64,000 nt of DNA from Pseudomonas capeferrum (GTDB taxonomy: Bacteria > Pseudomonadota > Gammaproteobacteria > Pseudomonadales > Pseudomonadaceae): NCBI RefSeq assembly GCF_013523055.1, contig NZ_JAAMQM010000019.1, positions 62,001 through 126,000 on the forward strand, written 5' to 3'. This document shows, piece after piece, positions 27,204-35,005 of this stretch (position 1 is its first letter; every line of letters begins with the position of its first letter). The notes under the pieces are model-generated. The model searched no databases, was not told where the DNA came from, and saw only the letters and a program-made list of their open reading frames with translations. A program made the translations under genes and the position numbers.

Positions 27204-28910
27204 ATGGATGCTTTTTTTCCTTTTGAAACTTCGCTCAAATACAAAATTGCTAGTAATAAAGAGCTGGCTGCTTTGTTAGGAGTGAGTACAGCCAAGCTGA
27301 CTTACTATGCTTACTATTTAGCCGATAGCGAGAAATACCGAGCATTTACTATTAAAAAGCGCTCTGGTGGAGATCGACTGATTGAGGCCCCAAACAAAGG
27401 ACTTAAAGATCTACAAAAAAGATTTGCAGATCTTGTGGAGCAAAATTACAAGCCGCGGGCATGCGTATTCGCTTATGTGAAGGATAAAGGTATTGTAGAA
27501 CATGCAACAACCCATGTCGGGCAACGCTGGTTGCTGCGCTTAGATCTTAAAGACTTCTTTCACACGATTAGCATTGTCCGTGTTTCTGGCGTACTTCGCC
27601 GTGCCCCATACAACTTTGCAGAGTCGCCTGCGAATACTGCTGCTCGTTTGTGTACACTCGGTAGGCGATTACCTCAAGGATCACCCGCTAGCCCTGTACT
27701 GAGCAATATTCTGTGCAGGGGGTTGGACTACAAACTTAAAGAGATCGCCGCAACGAACAAGTGCTATTACACGCGGTACGCCGACGATATATTTATCTCT
27801 ACCAACGGTAGTGCTTTTCCATCTTCTATTGCAGTCCGAAGCGAAGATGGGTCTGCAGAGCTAAGCGACACAATTAAAAAAATTATTACCGAAGCCGGGT
27901 TTAATATAAATCTTGATAAAACTATTTTGCGCAAAAGATCTGAGCGGCAATTGGTTACTGGTGTAGTGGTAAATAGAAAGCTGAGCGTACCGAAAGAATA
28001 TATCAAATCAATCCGTGCAGCACTTTACGCTTGGGAGCAGCATGGGCTCGAGGCCGCGGAAGACTACTGGAAGCGAAAAATAAACAAAAGCAACAGATTT
28101 GATGGCGAATCACCACAAATGAAACTGGTGCTTCGCGGAAAAGTAACGCATGTGGGTCATGTTAAAGGCTATTCAGACGGGACCTTTTTATCACTAGTAA
28201 AACGCCTGCAAGCTTTGGATGCCGATTACCATATAGATGAGCAAAAGGTTTTACGTACGATTACTGGCGAGATACATATCTATACAGAGGGTGTCACTGA
28301 TACGAAGCACTTTATGGCGGCTCTTCGAGCATTTCAAAGGCGTGGGGAGTTTGTCGGGCTAAATTTAATTTTTAGAAACTCAAAGAAAACAGGAAGCTCA
28401 GGCCTCAAAGCCCTATGCGAAAACCTCAGTGAAACGCTTCAAAGGCATCTTACCATCTGTATTTTTGATCGAGATGAACGCCCTATTATCAACGAGATGA
28501 GCGGATCTCCAGGAAGCTACAGAGACCATACAAATAATGTCTTTAGCTTGATAATACCCATCCCTGATTTCAGAGATCCAGGCGACCTAATCTGCATTGA
28601 GCATCTTTACCACGACGCACAAATATATACCAGCGACAGTCAAGGGCGGCGATTGTACTCTAAAGACGAATTCGATTCTTTAGGCTGCCATAAAAATAAC
28701 CCACACTTATTTTGCAGGGTTAGCAAGCAATCTTTAATATATGACGACCAGGTCATCAACCTTCATGAAAAAAGAAATGTAGCATTGCCAAAAAATAAGT
28801 TTGCCGACTATATTTATAATGGAGCCCCACCTTTTAGTAATATCGACTTCAGTGGCTTCCGAGGTACCTTCGCTCAGATCGTGGCAATAGCGGCTTCGTA
28901 CGGTCGATGA
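27204..28910 (+). CDS. retron reverse transcriptase fused to a TOPRIM domain (Ec67-like)
   Basis: The product has 568 residues. The RT domain (about 1-290) has LDLKDFF (113-119), LPQGSPASP (156-164), YADD (192-195) and the retron-type VTG (251-253). The C-terminal half has a TOPRIM domain: HIYTEGVTDTKHF with the metal-binding Glu362 and FDRDE with Asp422 and Asp424. This fusion and length match the Ec67 (Eco5) retron, a known anti-phage retron whose effector is the TOPRIM part. The enzyme would make msDNA from the RNA encoded just upstream. All catalytic residues are present. The gene is AT-rich compared with the chromosome, which supports transfer. Confidence 0.9.
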   Translation: MDAFFPFETSLKYKIASNKELAALLGVSTAKLTYYAYYLADSEKYRAFTIKKRSGGDRLIEAPNKGLKDLQKRFADLVEQNYKPRACVFAYVKDKGIVEHATTHVGQRWLLRLDLKDFFHTISIVRVSGVLRRAPYNFAESPANTAARLCTLGRRLPQGSPASPVLSNILCRGLDYKLKEIAATNKCYYTRYADDIFISTNGSAFPSSIAVRSEDGSAELSDTIKKIITEAGFNINLDKTILRKRSERQLVTGVVVNRKLSVPKEYIKSIRAALYAWEQHGLEAAEDYWKRKINKSNRFDGESPQMKLVLRGKVTHVGHVKGYSDGTFLSLVKRLQALDADYHIDEQKVLRTITGEIHIYTEGVTDTKHFMAALRAFQRRGEFVGLNLIFRNSKKTGSSGLKALCENLSETLQRHLTICIFDRDERPIINEMSGSPGSYRDHTNNVFSLIIPIPDFRDPGDLICIEHLYHDAQIYTSDSQGRRLYSKDEFDSLGCHKNNPHLFCRVSKQSLIYDDQVINLHEKRNVALPKNKFADYIYNGAPPFSNIDFSGFRGTFAQIVAIAASYGR

Positions 28911-28926
28911 TATCGGGCGCCCTAAC

Positions 28927-28973
28927 GAATTATAAATATTTTCCCTCGGGACAAAGCATGAATATTATAATTC
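28927..28973. repeat. AT-rich hairpin downstream of the retron
   Basis: GAATTATAAATATT (28927-28940) pairs with AATATTATAATTC (28961-28973) with one bulge, around a 20-nt loop. No T-run follows, so it is not a classical terminator. It may still end or protect the retron transcript. Confidence 0.55.
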
Positions 28974-29033
28974 CTGCTTTTATGGGCTAGGGCCGTAAGG
29001 GTAGCCATGGTAGCTGCATTCATCATATGCACA

Positions 29034-30179
29034 CTAAGTTGAAAAGCCCCTATACGGATTCTTTATTGGCTTATGGCAACTGAACAATGCACTGATTCCG
29101 AACGAATACCTACTAGAGTAGAGCCAGTCAAGAAATATGCTTGAACAAAAATCCAGTAGGCGAGTTTGTAGGTTATCAACAACTTGGTCAGCCGTTCGAA
29201 AATAGTTCTCTGGTCGCACTTTGATCAGCTCAGAAACACCGTCACCTAGTAAAGATCTCAGCTCTTCAGCCAAACCAGCCCTTCGGATATTGACCACTGT
29301 TTCGGGAGGAACATTTCCGAGCCACTCCAGATTTTTATCTGCTTCAGCGCTCAACGCGCGCATTACATGCATGCTTTTTCTAGCATCGGATGGACTCTCT
29401 AACGCTCCACCTTGGTAATCCAGCATCCAGTTGAAGTACTTTCACGACGTCTCTGCGCCTATAAATGGGGTCCCACCAAAATGATTAGCGCACTGCTGCG
29501 AGGCCAATGCTTGGGGCATGCGCCCTAAACATGCGTGCAACACATGATTTCCTGCTATTGCAGGATCCAAGCCCGGAGTGGCTCCTTCTTGCAGAGCCCT
29601 GGTCAGCTGCGCACGAGCATCTCCGCCCCACTCTGTGCTGATGACCAGTCGGTCAGCACCTTTAAGTTCGGCAAGCAAGGCGTCGATAGAATGCAGCGCT
29701 CCGCAGAAATCCGCTAAGTGTTCAACGGACTCGAAATCACGGCCAAAGAGGTATCCGCCATGACCACAGGATAGAGGCCGGCTCTGCTCAACTAGCAGCG
29801 CTCTATCTTCATCATTCATATCCCTTGGATTGGGTGAAATAACCACCAATGGAGGATGTACTTCAGCTAGTGCGATATCCCTATATGTCATCGCATTCAA
29901 AACGTGCTTGATAAATAGCTCAATGACCTGCTTAGCTGGCAATGCATCAAAAAGCGGAGCGATCTTGAGAATCGGGCAAGGGAGCACGATAGTGTCGATG
30001 TACAGACCAGCAGTTGATACAACGTTTTCCCAATGTGCGGGGAACAGATCACCAGAAAAGGTAGCTTTGAACTGGCGGCCATCTTGAATGTGGAATGCTG
30101 CGGGGTCGGACACCGACGACCAGAATTCCCTAATACCCTCTGCGAGTTCGGGCAAGGCTTTCGCGCAATGCTTTACCAA
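29034..30179 (-). pseudogene. hypothetical gene split by an in-frame TGA
   Basis: Two open stretches on the minus strand, 30179-29442 (245 codons) and 29426-29034, are in the same frame and separated only by one TGA at 29442-29444: the sequence reads GAETS, stop, KYFNWMLDYQGG without a break in character. A CGA to TGA change would explain it. The combined product is about 381 residues, probably soluble, with no recognised domain (LFPAHWENVVSTAGLYIDTI, PLVVISPNPRDMNDEDRALL). The start is a TTG and there is no good ribosome-binding site, so the 5' end may also be damaged. It lies between retron and Thoeris on the opposite strand. Function unknown. Confidence 0.62.
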
Positions 30180-30382
30180 CTCGGCATCCCTTTGTGACCT
30201 TCGGTGGGTACGGCTGAGCTCGCATCGTCTACTACCTTAGTCGTAGGGAAGCCTATCAGTTGACATGAGACATCGGCGCCGACCCGCGGCCGGTGGGGAT
30301 TGCTCATAGGAAGCGACACTGGCCAGTGCGTAGTAGCGCGGTGTTGCCCCCTGCCCACGGCTTGAGTCACGGATTAAAAGAT
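30180..30382. other. intergenic region upstream of the Thoeris operon
   Basis: About 200 bp with no supported gene. It should contain the promoter for the Thoeris operon. I could not identify a good -35/-10 pair. Its 3' end runs into an inverted repeat that covers the first start codon. Confidence 0.4.
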
Positions 30383-30420
30383 GGCATTTTGCCCTGGTGA
30401 TGCTAGGAAGCCAAAATGCC
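30383..30420 (+). promoter_or_regulatory. inverted repeat covering the start codon of the first TIR gene
   Basis: GGCATTTTG (30383-30391) pairs with CAAAATGCC (30412-30420). The ATG (30416-30418) is inside the right arm and the AGGAAG ribosome-binding site lies in the loop. In RNA this 9-bp hairpin could limit translation of the first TIR gene. Confidence 0.5.
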
Positions 30421-30913
30421 GATTCGCCAGTCAGATTTGCTCAATTCAAGCGTTAATCGTTCATTCGCTGGGCAATCGCGCCCACGCGTGGGTCAACTAA
30501 CGGCTTTTCTAAGCCACAGCCACCAAGACGCATTGCTTGCCCTCGGGCTCCAGGAAATGCTGAAAAAAGCGGGCTGGGACGTTTATATCGACTGGCAGGA
30601 CACGACAATGCCCGCCACGCCCGACGGTGAGACAGCCTTTAACATCAAGGTCGCTATTGTCCGCGCAGACTGGTTTCTCTTTCTGGCGACCCAAAACTCT
30701 ATGGCATCGCGATGGTGTCCGTGGGAAATCGGCTTTGCCGATGGCAAAAAAGCTCATGATCGCATCGCCATCATTCCGACCGCGGACAATCAGGGCAATT
30801 TCTACGGGAATGAGTACCTCAACCTTTACAGTAGTATCGACGTTGCCCAACACGCCTCCGGCCTCGCACTGTTTGATACGCGGGGCAACGGCACGTGGGT
30901 ACACAACCTTTAA
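30416..30913 (+). CDS. TIR-domain protein, first gene of the Thoeris operon (ThsB-type sensor)
   Basis: The product has 165 residues. The TIR fold is clear: TAFLSHSHQDALLALGLQEM (first strand and helix), WDVYIDWQD, DWFLFLATQNS, and CPWEIGFADG with the catalytic Glu of NAD-cleaving TIR domains. ThsB-type proteins recognise phage components and make a cyclic ADP-ribose isomer from NAD. It is directly upstream of thsA (21 bp), so it is very likely one of its signal makers. It differs strongly from the 147-residue ThsB downstream, suggesting a different phage trigger. The start codon lies in a hairpin. Confidence 0.87.
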   Translation: MPIRQSDLLNSSVNRSFAGQSRPRVGQLTAFLSHSHQDALLALGLQEMLKKAGWDVYIDWQDTTMPATPDGETAFNIKVAIVRADWFLFLATQNSMASRWCPWEIGFADGKKAHDRIAIIPTADNQGNFYGNEYLNLYSSIDVAQHASGLALFDTRGNGTWVHNL

Positions 30914-30934
30914 TCCCATCGGTAGTGCAAGAGT

Positions 30935-32368
30935 ATGAAAAAGGATCATTTGCGGCTCGTTGACACGCTCACGAAGGAGATGGCCGAGGGGAATCTCGCG
31001 ATTTTCGCGGGCGCCGGCTTTTCGCAGGGCGCTGGCTTTGTGAACTGGAAAACGCTGCTCAAGCCCATTGCCGATGAGCTGGATCTGGACATCGACAAAG
31101 AGACGGATCTGGTTGCGTTGGCGCAGTACCATTCAAACGCTAATGGAGCCAACCGCTCTAAGCTTGATCAGATGCTGGTGACTGAATTTTCAACAAAAGT
31201 AAAAGTTACAGATAACCACAGGATCCTGGCCAGGTTGCCGATCCAGACCTACTGGACAACTAACTACGACAGGCTGATTGAGACGGCCCTTGAGGAAAAC
31301 GAAAAGGTCGCTGACGTCAAACACACGGTCAAGCAACTGGCTACGACCAAGCCCAAACGCGATGCTGTCGTGTACAAAATGCACGGTGACGTCGAACACG
31401 CTTCAGAGGCAGTGCTGATCCGCGATGACTACGAGCGTTATCACGTGAAGATGCAGCCGTACATCACCGCGCTCAGTGGCGATCTGATTTCCAAGACCTT
31501 TCTGTTTCTGGGCTTTAGCTTTACCGATCCGAACCTCGACTACATCCTGAGCCGGGTACGCATCCAATACGCCAAGCACCAGCGCCAGCACCACTGTATC
31601 TTGCGCAAGGTCAGCCAGGGGAAGGATGAAGATCAGGCCGATTTCGAGTACCGACTTCGAAAGGAAGAGTTGTTCAAACAGGAGCTTCTTCGCTTCGGGA
31701 TCAAAGCAGTCTACGTCGATGATTTCAAGGAGATCACTGCGATCCTAGAAGAAATTGAACATCGCCACAAACGCAAAACCATTTTCATCTCCGGGGCGGC
31801 TCATGACTACAGCCCTTGGTCACAGGGCGAATCCGAACACTTCGTTCACGACCTCAGCAAAGAGATCAGTAAGGCTGGGTTCCGCGTTATTTCAGGCTTT
31901 GGTTTGGGTATCGGCAGCGCAGTGATCTCAGGCGTCATTGAGCAGACCATCATGAACGGCCATCGACTGGACAGCGACCAACTGATCCTCAGGCCGTTCC
32001 CGCAAAGCCAATCGGGCGATCGACCCTTAAAGGAGCTGTGGACGGAATACCGGCGCGACATGTTGGCCCATGCGGGCATTGCCATCTTCCTCTTCGGAAA
32101 CAAGGTCAGCCCAGGCGGTGAAGTAGTGCTTTCAAATGGCATGCGTGAAGAGTTCGATCTGGCCGTCGCTGCTGGCGTCTTCGTTATTCCCATAGGTATC
32201 ACCGGCTCGATCTCGGCAGAGCTCTGGAAAGAGGTCATCGATTCCTACGACGAAACGAAATACGAACATGGTAAAAAAATCACCCCCCTGCTGCAGGAAT
32301 TGGGCACCGAAGGTACCGACCTTGGTCGTGCACACGACGTGATCCTGCGCCTGCTGCCACTCATTTAA
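30935..32368 (+). CDS. thsA: Thoeris effector ThsA (SIR2-SLOG NADase)
   Basis: The product has 477 residues, the same size as ThsA of Bacillus cereus MSX-D12 (476). The N-terminal SIR2 domain (about 1-280) has IFAGAGFSQGAGF (23-35), the catalytic Asn110 in YWTTNYDRL and His150 in YKMHGD, corresponding to the N112 and H152 known to be needed there. The C-terminal SLOG domain (about 281-477) has TIFISGAAHDYSP, VISGFGLGIGSAV and ELWTEYRRDML, which includes Arg373 and Arg374 where the signal-binding arginine is expected. On binding the TIR-made cyclic ADP-ribose it depletes NAD and kills the infected cell. The gene sits between two TIR genes with short gaps. Confidence 0.93.
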   Translation: MKKDHLRLVDTLTKEMAEGNLAIFAGAGFSQGAGFVNWKTLLKPIADELDLDIDKETDLVALAQYHSNANGANRSKLDQMLVTEFSTKVKVTDNHRILARLPIQTYWTTNYDRLIETALEENEKVADVKHTVKQLATTKPKRDAVVYKMHGDVEHASEAVLIRDDYERYHVKMQPYITALSGDLISKTFLFLGFSFTDPNLDYILSRVRIQYAKHQRQHHCILRKVSQGKDEDQADFEYRLRKEELFKQELLRFGIKAVYVDDFKEITAILEEIEHRHKRKTIFISGAAHDYSPWSQGESEHFVHDLSKEISKAGFRVISGFGLGIGSAVISGVIEQTIMNGHRLDSDQLILRPFPQSQSGDRPLKELWTEYRRDMLAHAGIAIFLFGNKVSPGGEVVLSNGMREEFDLAVAAGVFVIPIGITGSISAELWKEVIDSYDETKYEHGKKITPLLQELGTEGTDLGRAHDVILRLLPLI

Positions 32369-32380
32369 AGGACGAATATC

Positions 32381-32824
32381 ATGGCAAGAAAGGTGTTTTT
32401 CAGCTTCCAGTATGAGGATGTTCATCGCGCAATGAACGTGCGTAACAGCAATGTTATCGCTTCAGACCAGAAGGTCGGTTTCATAGACAAGGCTGACTTT
32501 GAAGAAGTCGAACGTCAAGGCGATGCGGCCATCAAGAAATGGATCAACGACCAGCTGCATGGCACCAGCGTGACTGTCGTTCTTGTGGGGGCAACTACCG
32601 ACAAGAGCAAGTGGGTGAAGTATGAAATCGAGCAAAGCGTTGCCCGGGGCAATGGCATCCTGACCGTCGACATCAGCAAAATCGCCAACCTGCAAGGCGA
32701 TACGACAAACTGCTGCAGTTTGCGTGTTTCAGGCGCGCCTCACTATCTGTGGAACACCAATAACGGCCGTGAAAACCTCGGAAAGTGGATCGAAGCAGCC
32801 GCAAAGGCCGCTGGCAAGCCGTAA
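32381..32824 (+). CDS. thsB: Thoeris protein ThsB (TIR-like)
   Basis: The product has 147 residues and resembles classical ThsB closely: it opens ARKVFFSFQYEDVHRAMNVR, as ThsB opens with VFFSFHYQDV, and holds VTVVLVGATTDKSKWVKYEI with a conserved Glu in the YEIEQS segment, followed by RGNGILTVDISKI. ThsB senses phage proteins and cyclises NAD to the signal read by ThsA. It follows thsA by 12 bp. The typical C-terminal region about the YLW motif (APHYLWNTNNGRE) is present. It appears intact. Confidence 0.92.
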   Translation: MARKVFFSFQYEDVHRAMNVRNSNVIASDQKVGFIDKADFEEVERQGDAAIKKWINDQLHGTSVTVVLVGATTDKSKWVKYEIEQSVARGNGILTVDISKIANLQGDTTNCCSLRVSGAPHYLWNTNNGRENLGKWIEAAAKAAGKP

Positions 32825-32833
32825 ACCCGGCTG

Positions 32834-32851
32834 GGGCGCCGCGCGGCGCCC
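32834..32851. terminator. GC-rich hairpin between thsB and the third TIR gene
   Basis: GGGCGCC-GCGC-GGCGCCC is a perfect 7-bp stem (18-bp palindrome) followed by TTTCTC. It may act as a partial terminator, so that the third TIR gene is transcribed less than thsA and thsB. Confidence 0.6.
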
Positions 32852-32875
32852 TTTCTCAGAACAAGGATTTAACTG

Positions 32876-33703
32876 ATGTACGTAGGCTTCGAAATCGAAC
32901 ATTACCAACCCATCCATCAACCCCATGATTTCCGTATCGACAGTTACATTCAAGATGCCCAGAGGCGGGTCGCTAACCTCGCCCAGTTCATTATCGGGTC
33001 GTATAACCAGCACAGTATCCTGGATGCCGAAGCCCTATCGGCGGCGATTTTCCCAGAAACCAAGTGCGACGTATTTCTTTCCCATTCTCATGCGGATCAG
33101 CGAAATGCTATCGATCTAGCGCTCGCGCTGCGCAAGCACGGCCTGAAAGTCTTCGTCGACTCCACGGTGTGGGGCTATTTCGGCGACCTGGTGGCCAAAA
33201 TCATCGCGGGAACTCGGCCATTGGATAAAGAAACGAAGGATGGGCACATTCATCGTGTCCATGCAGATGTCCACATGATGCTCGCTGGCGCCCTTCACCG
33301 CACCATTGCCCGAGCTGAAACCTTCGTATTCGTGCGTTCTGAAAAATCTGTGCCCGTGAGCTTTGGCGACAGGGCTAGAACATTTTCACCCTGGATCTAC
33401 TCAGAATTGCAGTTTAGCTTCCAGGTACAGCACGCCACGCCTAAACGAATTCGAGAGCGACTAACAGGCGCTACCCTCGACAGCGTCAAGGGGTTCAATA
33501 ACCTGAGCCTTGAGAGCATGCAGCATCTAATGGCCTTCAGGGCTTTCAACGATCACCTGCCGCCCGTACAAGGCGCTCAACTGCGAGAGTGGCTTGTTCA
33601 ACAGCCGTCCACCACCCGTGGAGAAGTCGTGCTGGATGCCCTCTACAGTCGATTCAATCTCCCTAGCAAATATCAACAGCAGCGCGCATCACTCACGATG
33701 TAG
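32876..33703 (+). CDS. TIR-domain protein with extra N-terminal and C-terminal regions
   Basis: The product has 275 residues. An N-terminal extension of about 60 residues (MYVGFEIEHYQPIHQPHDFR) precedes a TIR domain: KCDVFLSHSHADQRNAIDLA, GLKVFVDSTVWGYFGDLV, then RAETFVFVRSEKS and FSPWIYSELQFSF, where the Glu of SEL is the probable catalytic residue. The C-terminal 75 residues are helical. It is 52 bp after thsB behind a hairpin. It is likely a third sensor of the same Thoeris system, but it could be a separate TIR effector. Confidence 0.82.
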   Translation: MYVGFEIEHYQPIHQPHDFRIDSYIQDAQRRVANLAQFIIGSYNQHSILDAEALSAAIFPETKCDVFLSHSHADQRNAIDLALALRKHGLKVFVDSTVWGYFGDLVAKIIAGTRPLDKETKDGHIHRVHADVHMMLAGALHRTIARAETFVFVRSEKSVPVSFGDRARTFSPWIYSELQFSFQVQHATPKRIRERLTGATLDSVKGFNNLSLESMQHLMAFRAFNDHLPPVQGAQLREWLVQQPSTTRGEVVLDALYSRFNLPSKYQQQRASLTM

Positions 33704-34177
33704 GACAGCAACTGCCTCTGCTGCTGGCGTCAGGAGCCTGCCATCGGCGCGACGTGCAAAACCTGCACATTGCGCCCGTGGCCCAGGCAGCATGTCGCGC
33801 CCGCCAGCGCAATTTCTAAGCTCGGCTATCCTGACGTGTCCATGCCGCTTATGGAGCAGCCCCCGCTGCTGCAGGGCTGCAAGACGGCACACTGTTGAGT
33901 TTGTCCCTCACCAGACGATTCGTTGCGTGGATGGCATGAAATCTACGGTGGGCACAAGTGCCCAATCGGGTTTCCAGTGTGTCCGCGCGGTAAGGACTTG
34001 CGCTTGTCGGCTCGAGCGGGTGCTTATTTAACCCGCCTCGTGGTCTTCATCGGCGAGCTCGGCGTCGGCACTTTAGAGGTGACTGTGACTCATGGGCCGA
34101 AGGCTGCGCTCCGCGGCCAATAGCCATTCTTGCGCGCAAAATGGTTACCCGGCCGCTGGGGCAGGCACGCTCCAGGA
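33704..34177. other. non-coding stretch between third and fourth TIR genes
   Basis: These 474 bp hold several short open frames but none with a credible ribosome-binding site or recognisable product. The genes on both sides end here (convergent), so terminators are expected, yet I saw no clear hairpin with a T-run. It could be debris from an older gene or a recombination joint. Confidence 0.4.
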
Positions 34178-34774
34178 TTACAGGAAAATCTTGGGGCCGC
34201 CCAGATGCCCCGGAAACCTCGGATCTAACAAAGACCCCGATCCGTACGGGCTGCGGATCCCACGACCTGGGGCGGGCCTAGGAGAGCTGTTTGCAAGCTT
34301 TTCTTTAGTGATCACCGGATAGAGCCCCAGATACTCCTGGCCTTCAAACGGCGAGTCCGGCTTCTCCAACACCGGAAGAACCGCTACTGCGCCGTTCTTG
34401 AAGCCATCGAAATAGCCCAACTCCCAAGGCATCCATTTGGACTTCGGTGCGTTCTCAGTGGCGAGGTAGAGCAGTGAATTGGATTGGCGCATGCGCTTGC
34501 GCAAAAGGTCGGCAGTCTTCGCAGTAACGCGATCACGCTCGAGGGCCTGATCGTCGATCCAGTCTACGTAAACCTTTTGACCCTCCGCCTCAAGAAGGAC
34601 TTTGATTCCAAGGACGAGTTCGGCGTCAACCATGGCGTGAGAAAGGAAGGTGTCAAACCGATCAGCGTCTTTGTAATTTTTTTGGACTTCGTTGAGGGCT
34701 TCACGCGGGCTGCGGTTACCCCGAGTGGCTTGTTGCGCTGCCTTACGTGCTTCTGCCTGAGTAAAAAACGCCAT
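34178..34774 (-). CDS. TIR-domain protein on the opposite strand
   Basis: The product has 198 residues from the ATG at 34774, preceded by GGAGATCGG; a longer start at 34840 lacks a good site. A helical leader of about 50 residues (AEARKAAQQATRGNRSPREA) precedes a TIR domain: RFDTFLSHAMVDAELVLGIK, KVYVDWIDD, NSLLYLATENA and MPWELGYFDGF with the catalytic Glu. It resembles the 165-residue TIR protein more than classical ThsB. Being convergent to the Thoeris operon it has its own promoter. It may serve the same ThsA as a fourth sensor. Confidence 0.85.
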   Translation of the reverse strand: MAFFTQAEARKAAQQATRGNRSPREALNEVQKNYKDADRFDTFLSHAMVDAELVLGIKVLLEAEGQKVYVDWIDDQALERDRVTAKTADLLRKRMRQSNSLLYLATENAPKSKWMPWELGYFDGFKNGAVAVLPVLEKPDSPFEGQEYLGLYPVITKEKLANSSPRPAPGRGIRSPYGSGSLLDPRFPGHLGGPKIFL

Positions 34775-35005
34775 TCCGATCTCCAATGGGCTGTCCGGGA
34801 ACCCAAAAAACATGACCAATTGCCGCTCTACGTCGGGCATTGTACATTTCGTGTTTGTTGAAGGGCATCAATTGGGTGAAAACCCGTGGCATTGTAATCC
34901 GGATCGAAACGAACCGGGTGGCACGTCCGCCCACGTGGATCGCCGTTATGTATCATCATGGCATGTTGGGGCCGGCGACCCCGTTTTGGTAATCAGGAGC
35001 TGTCT

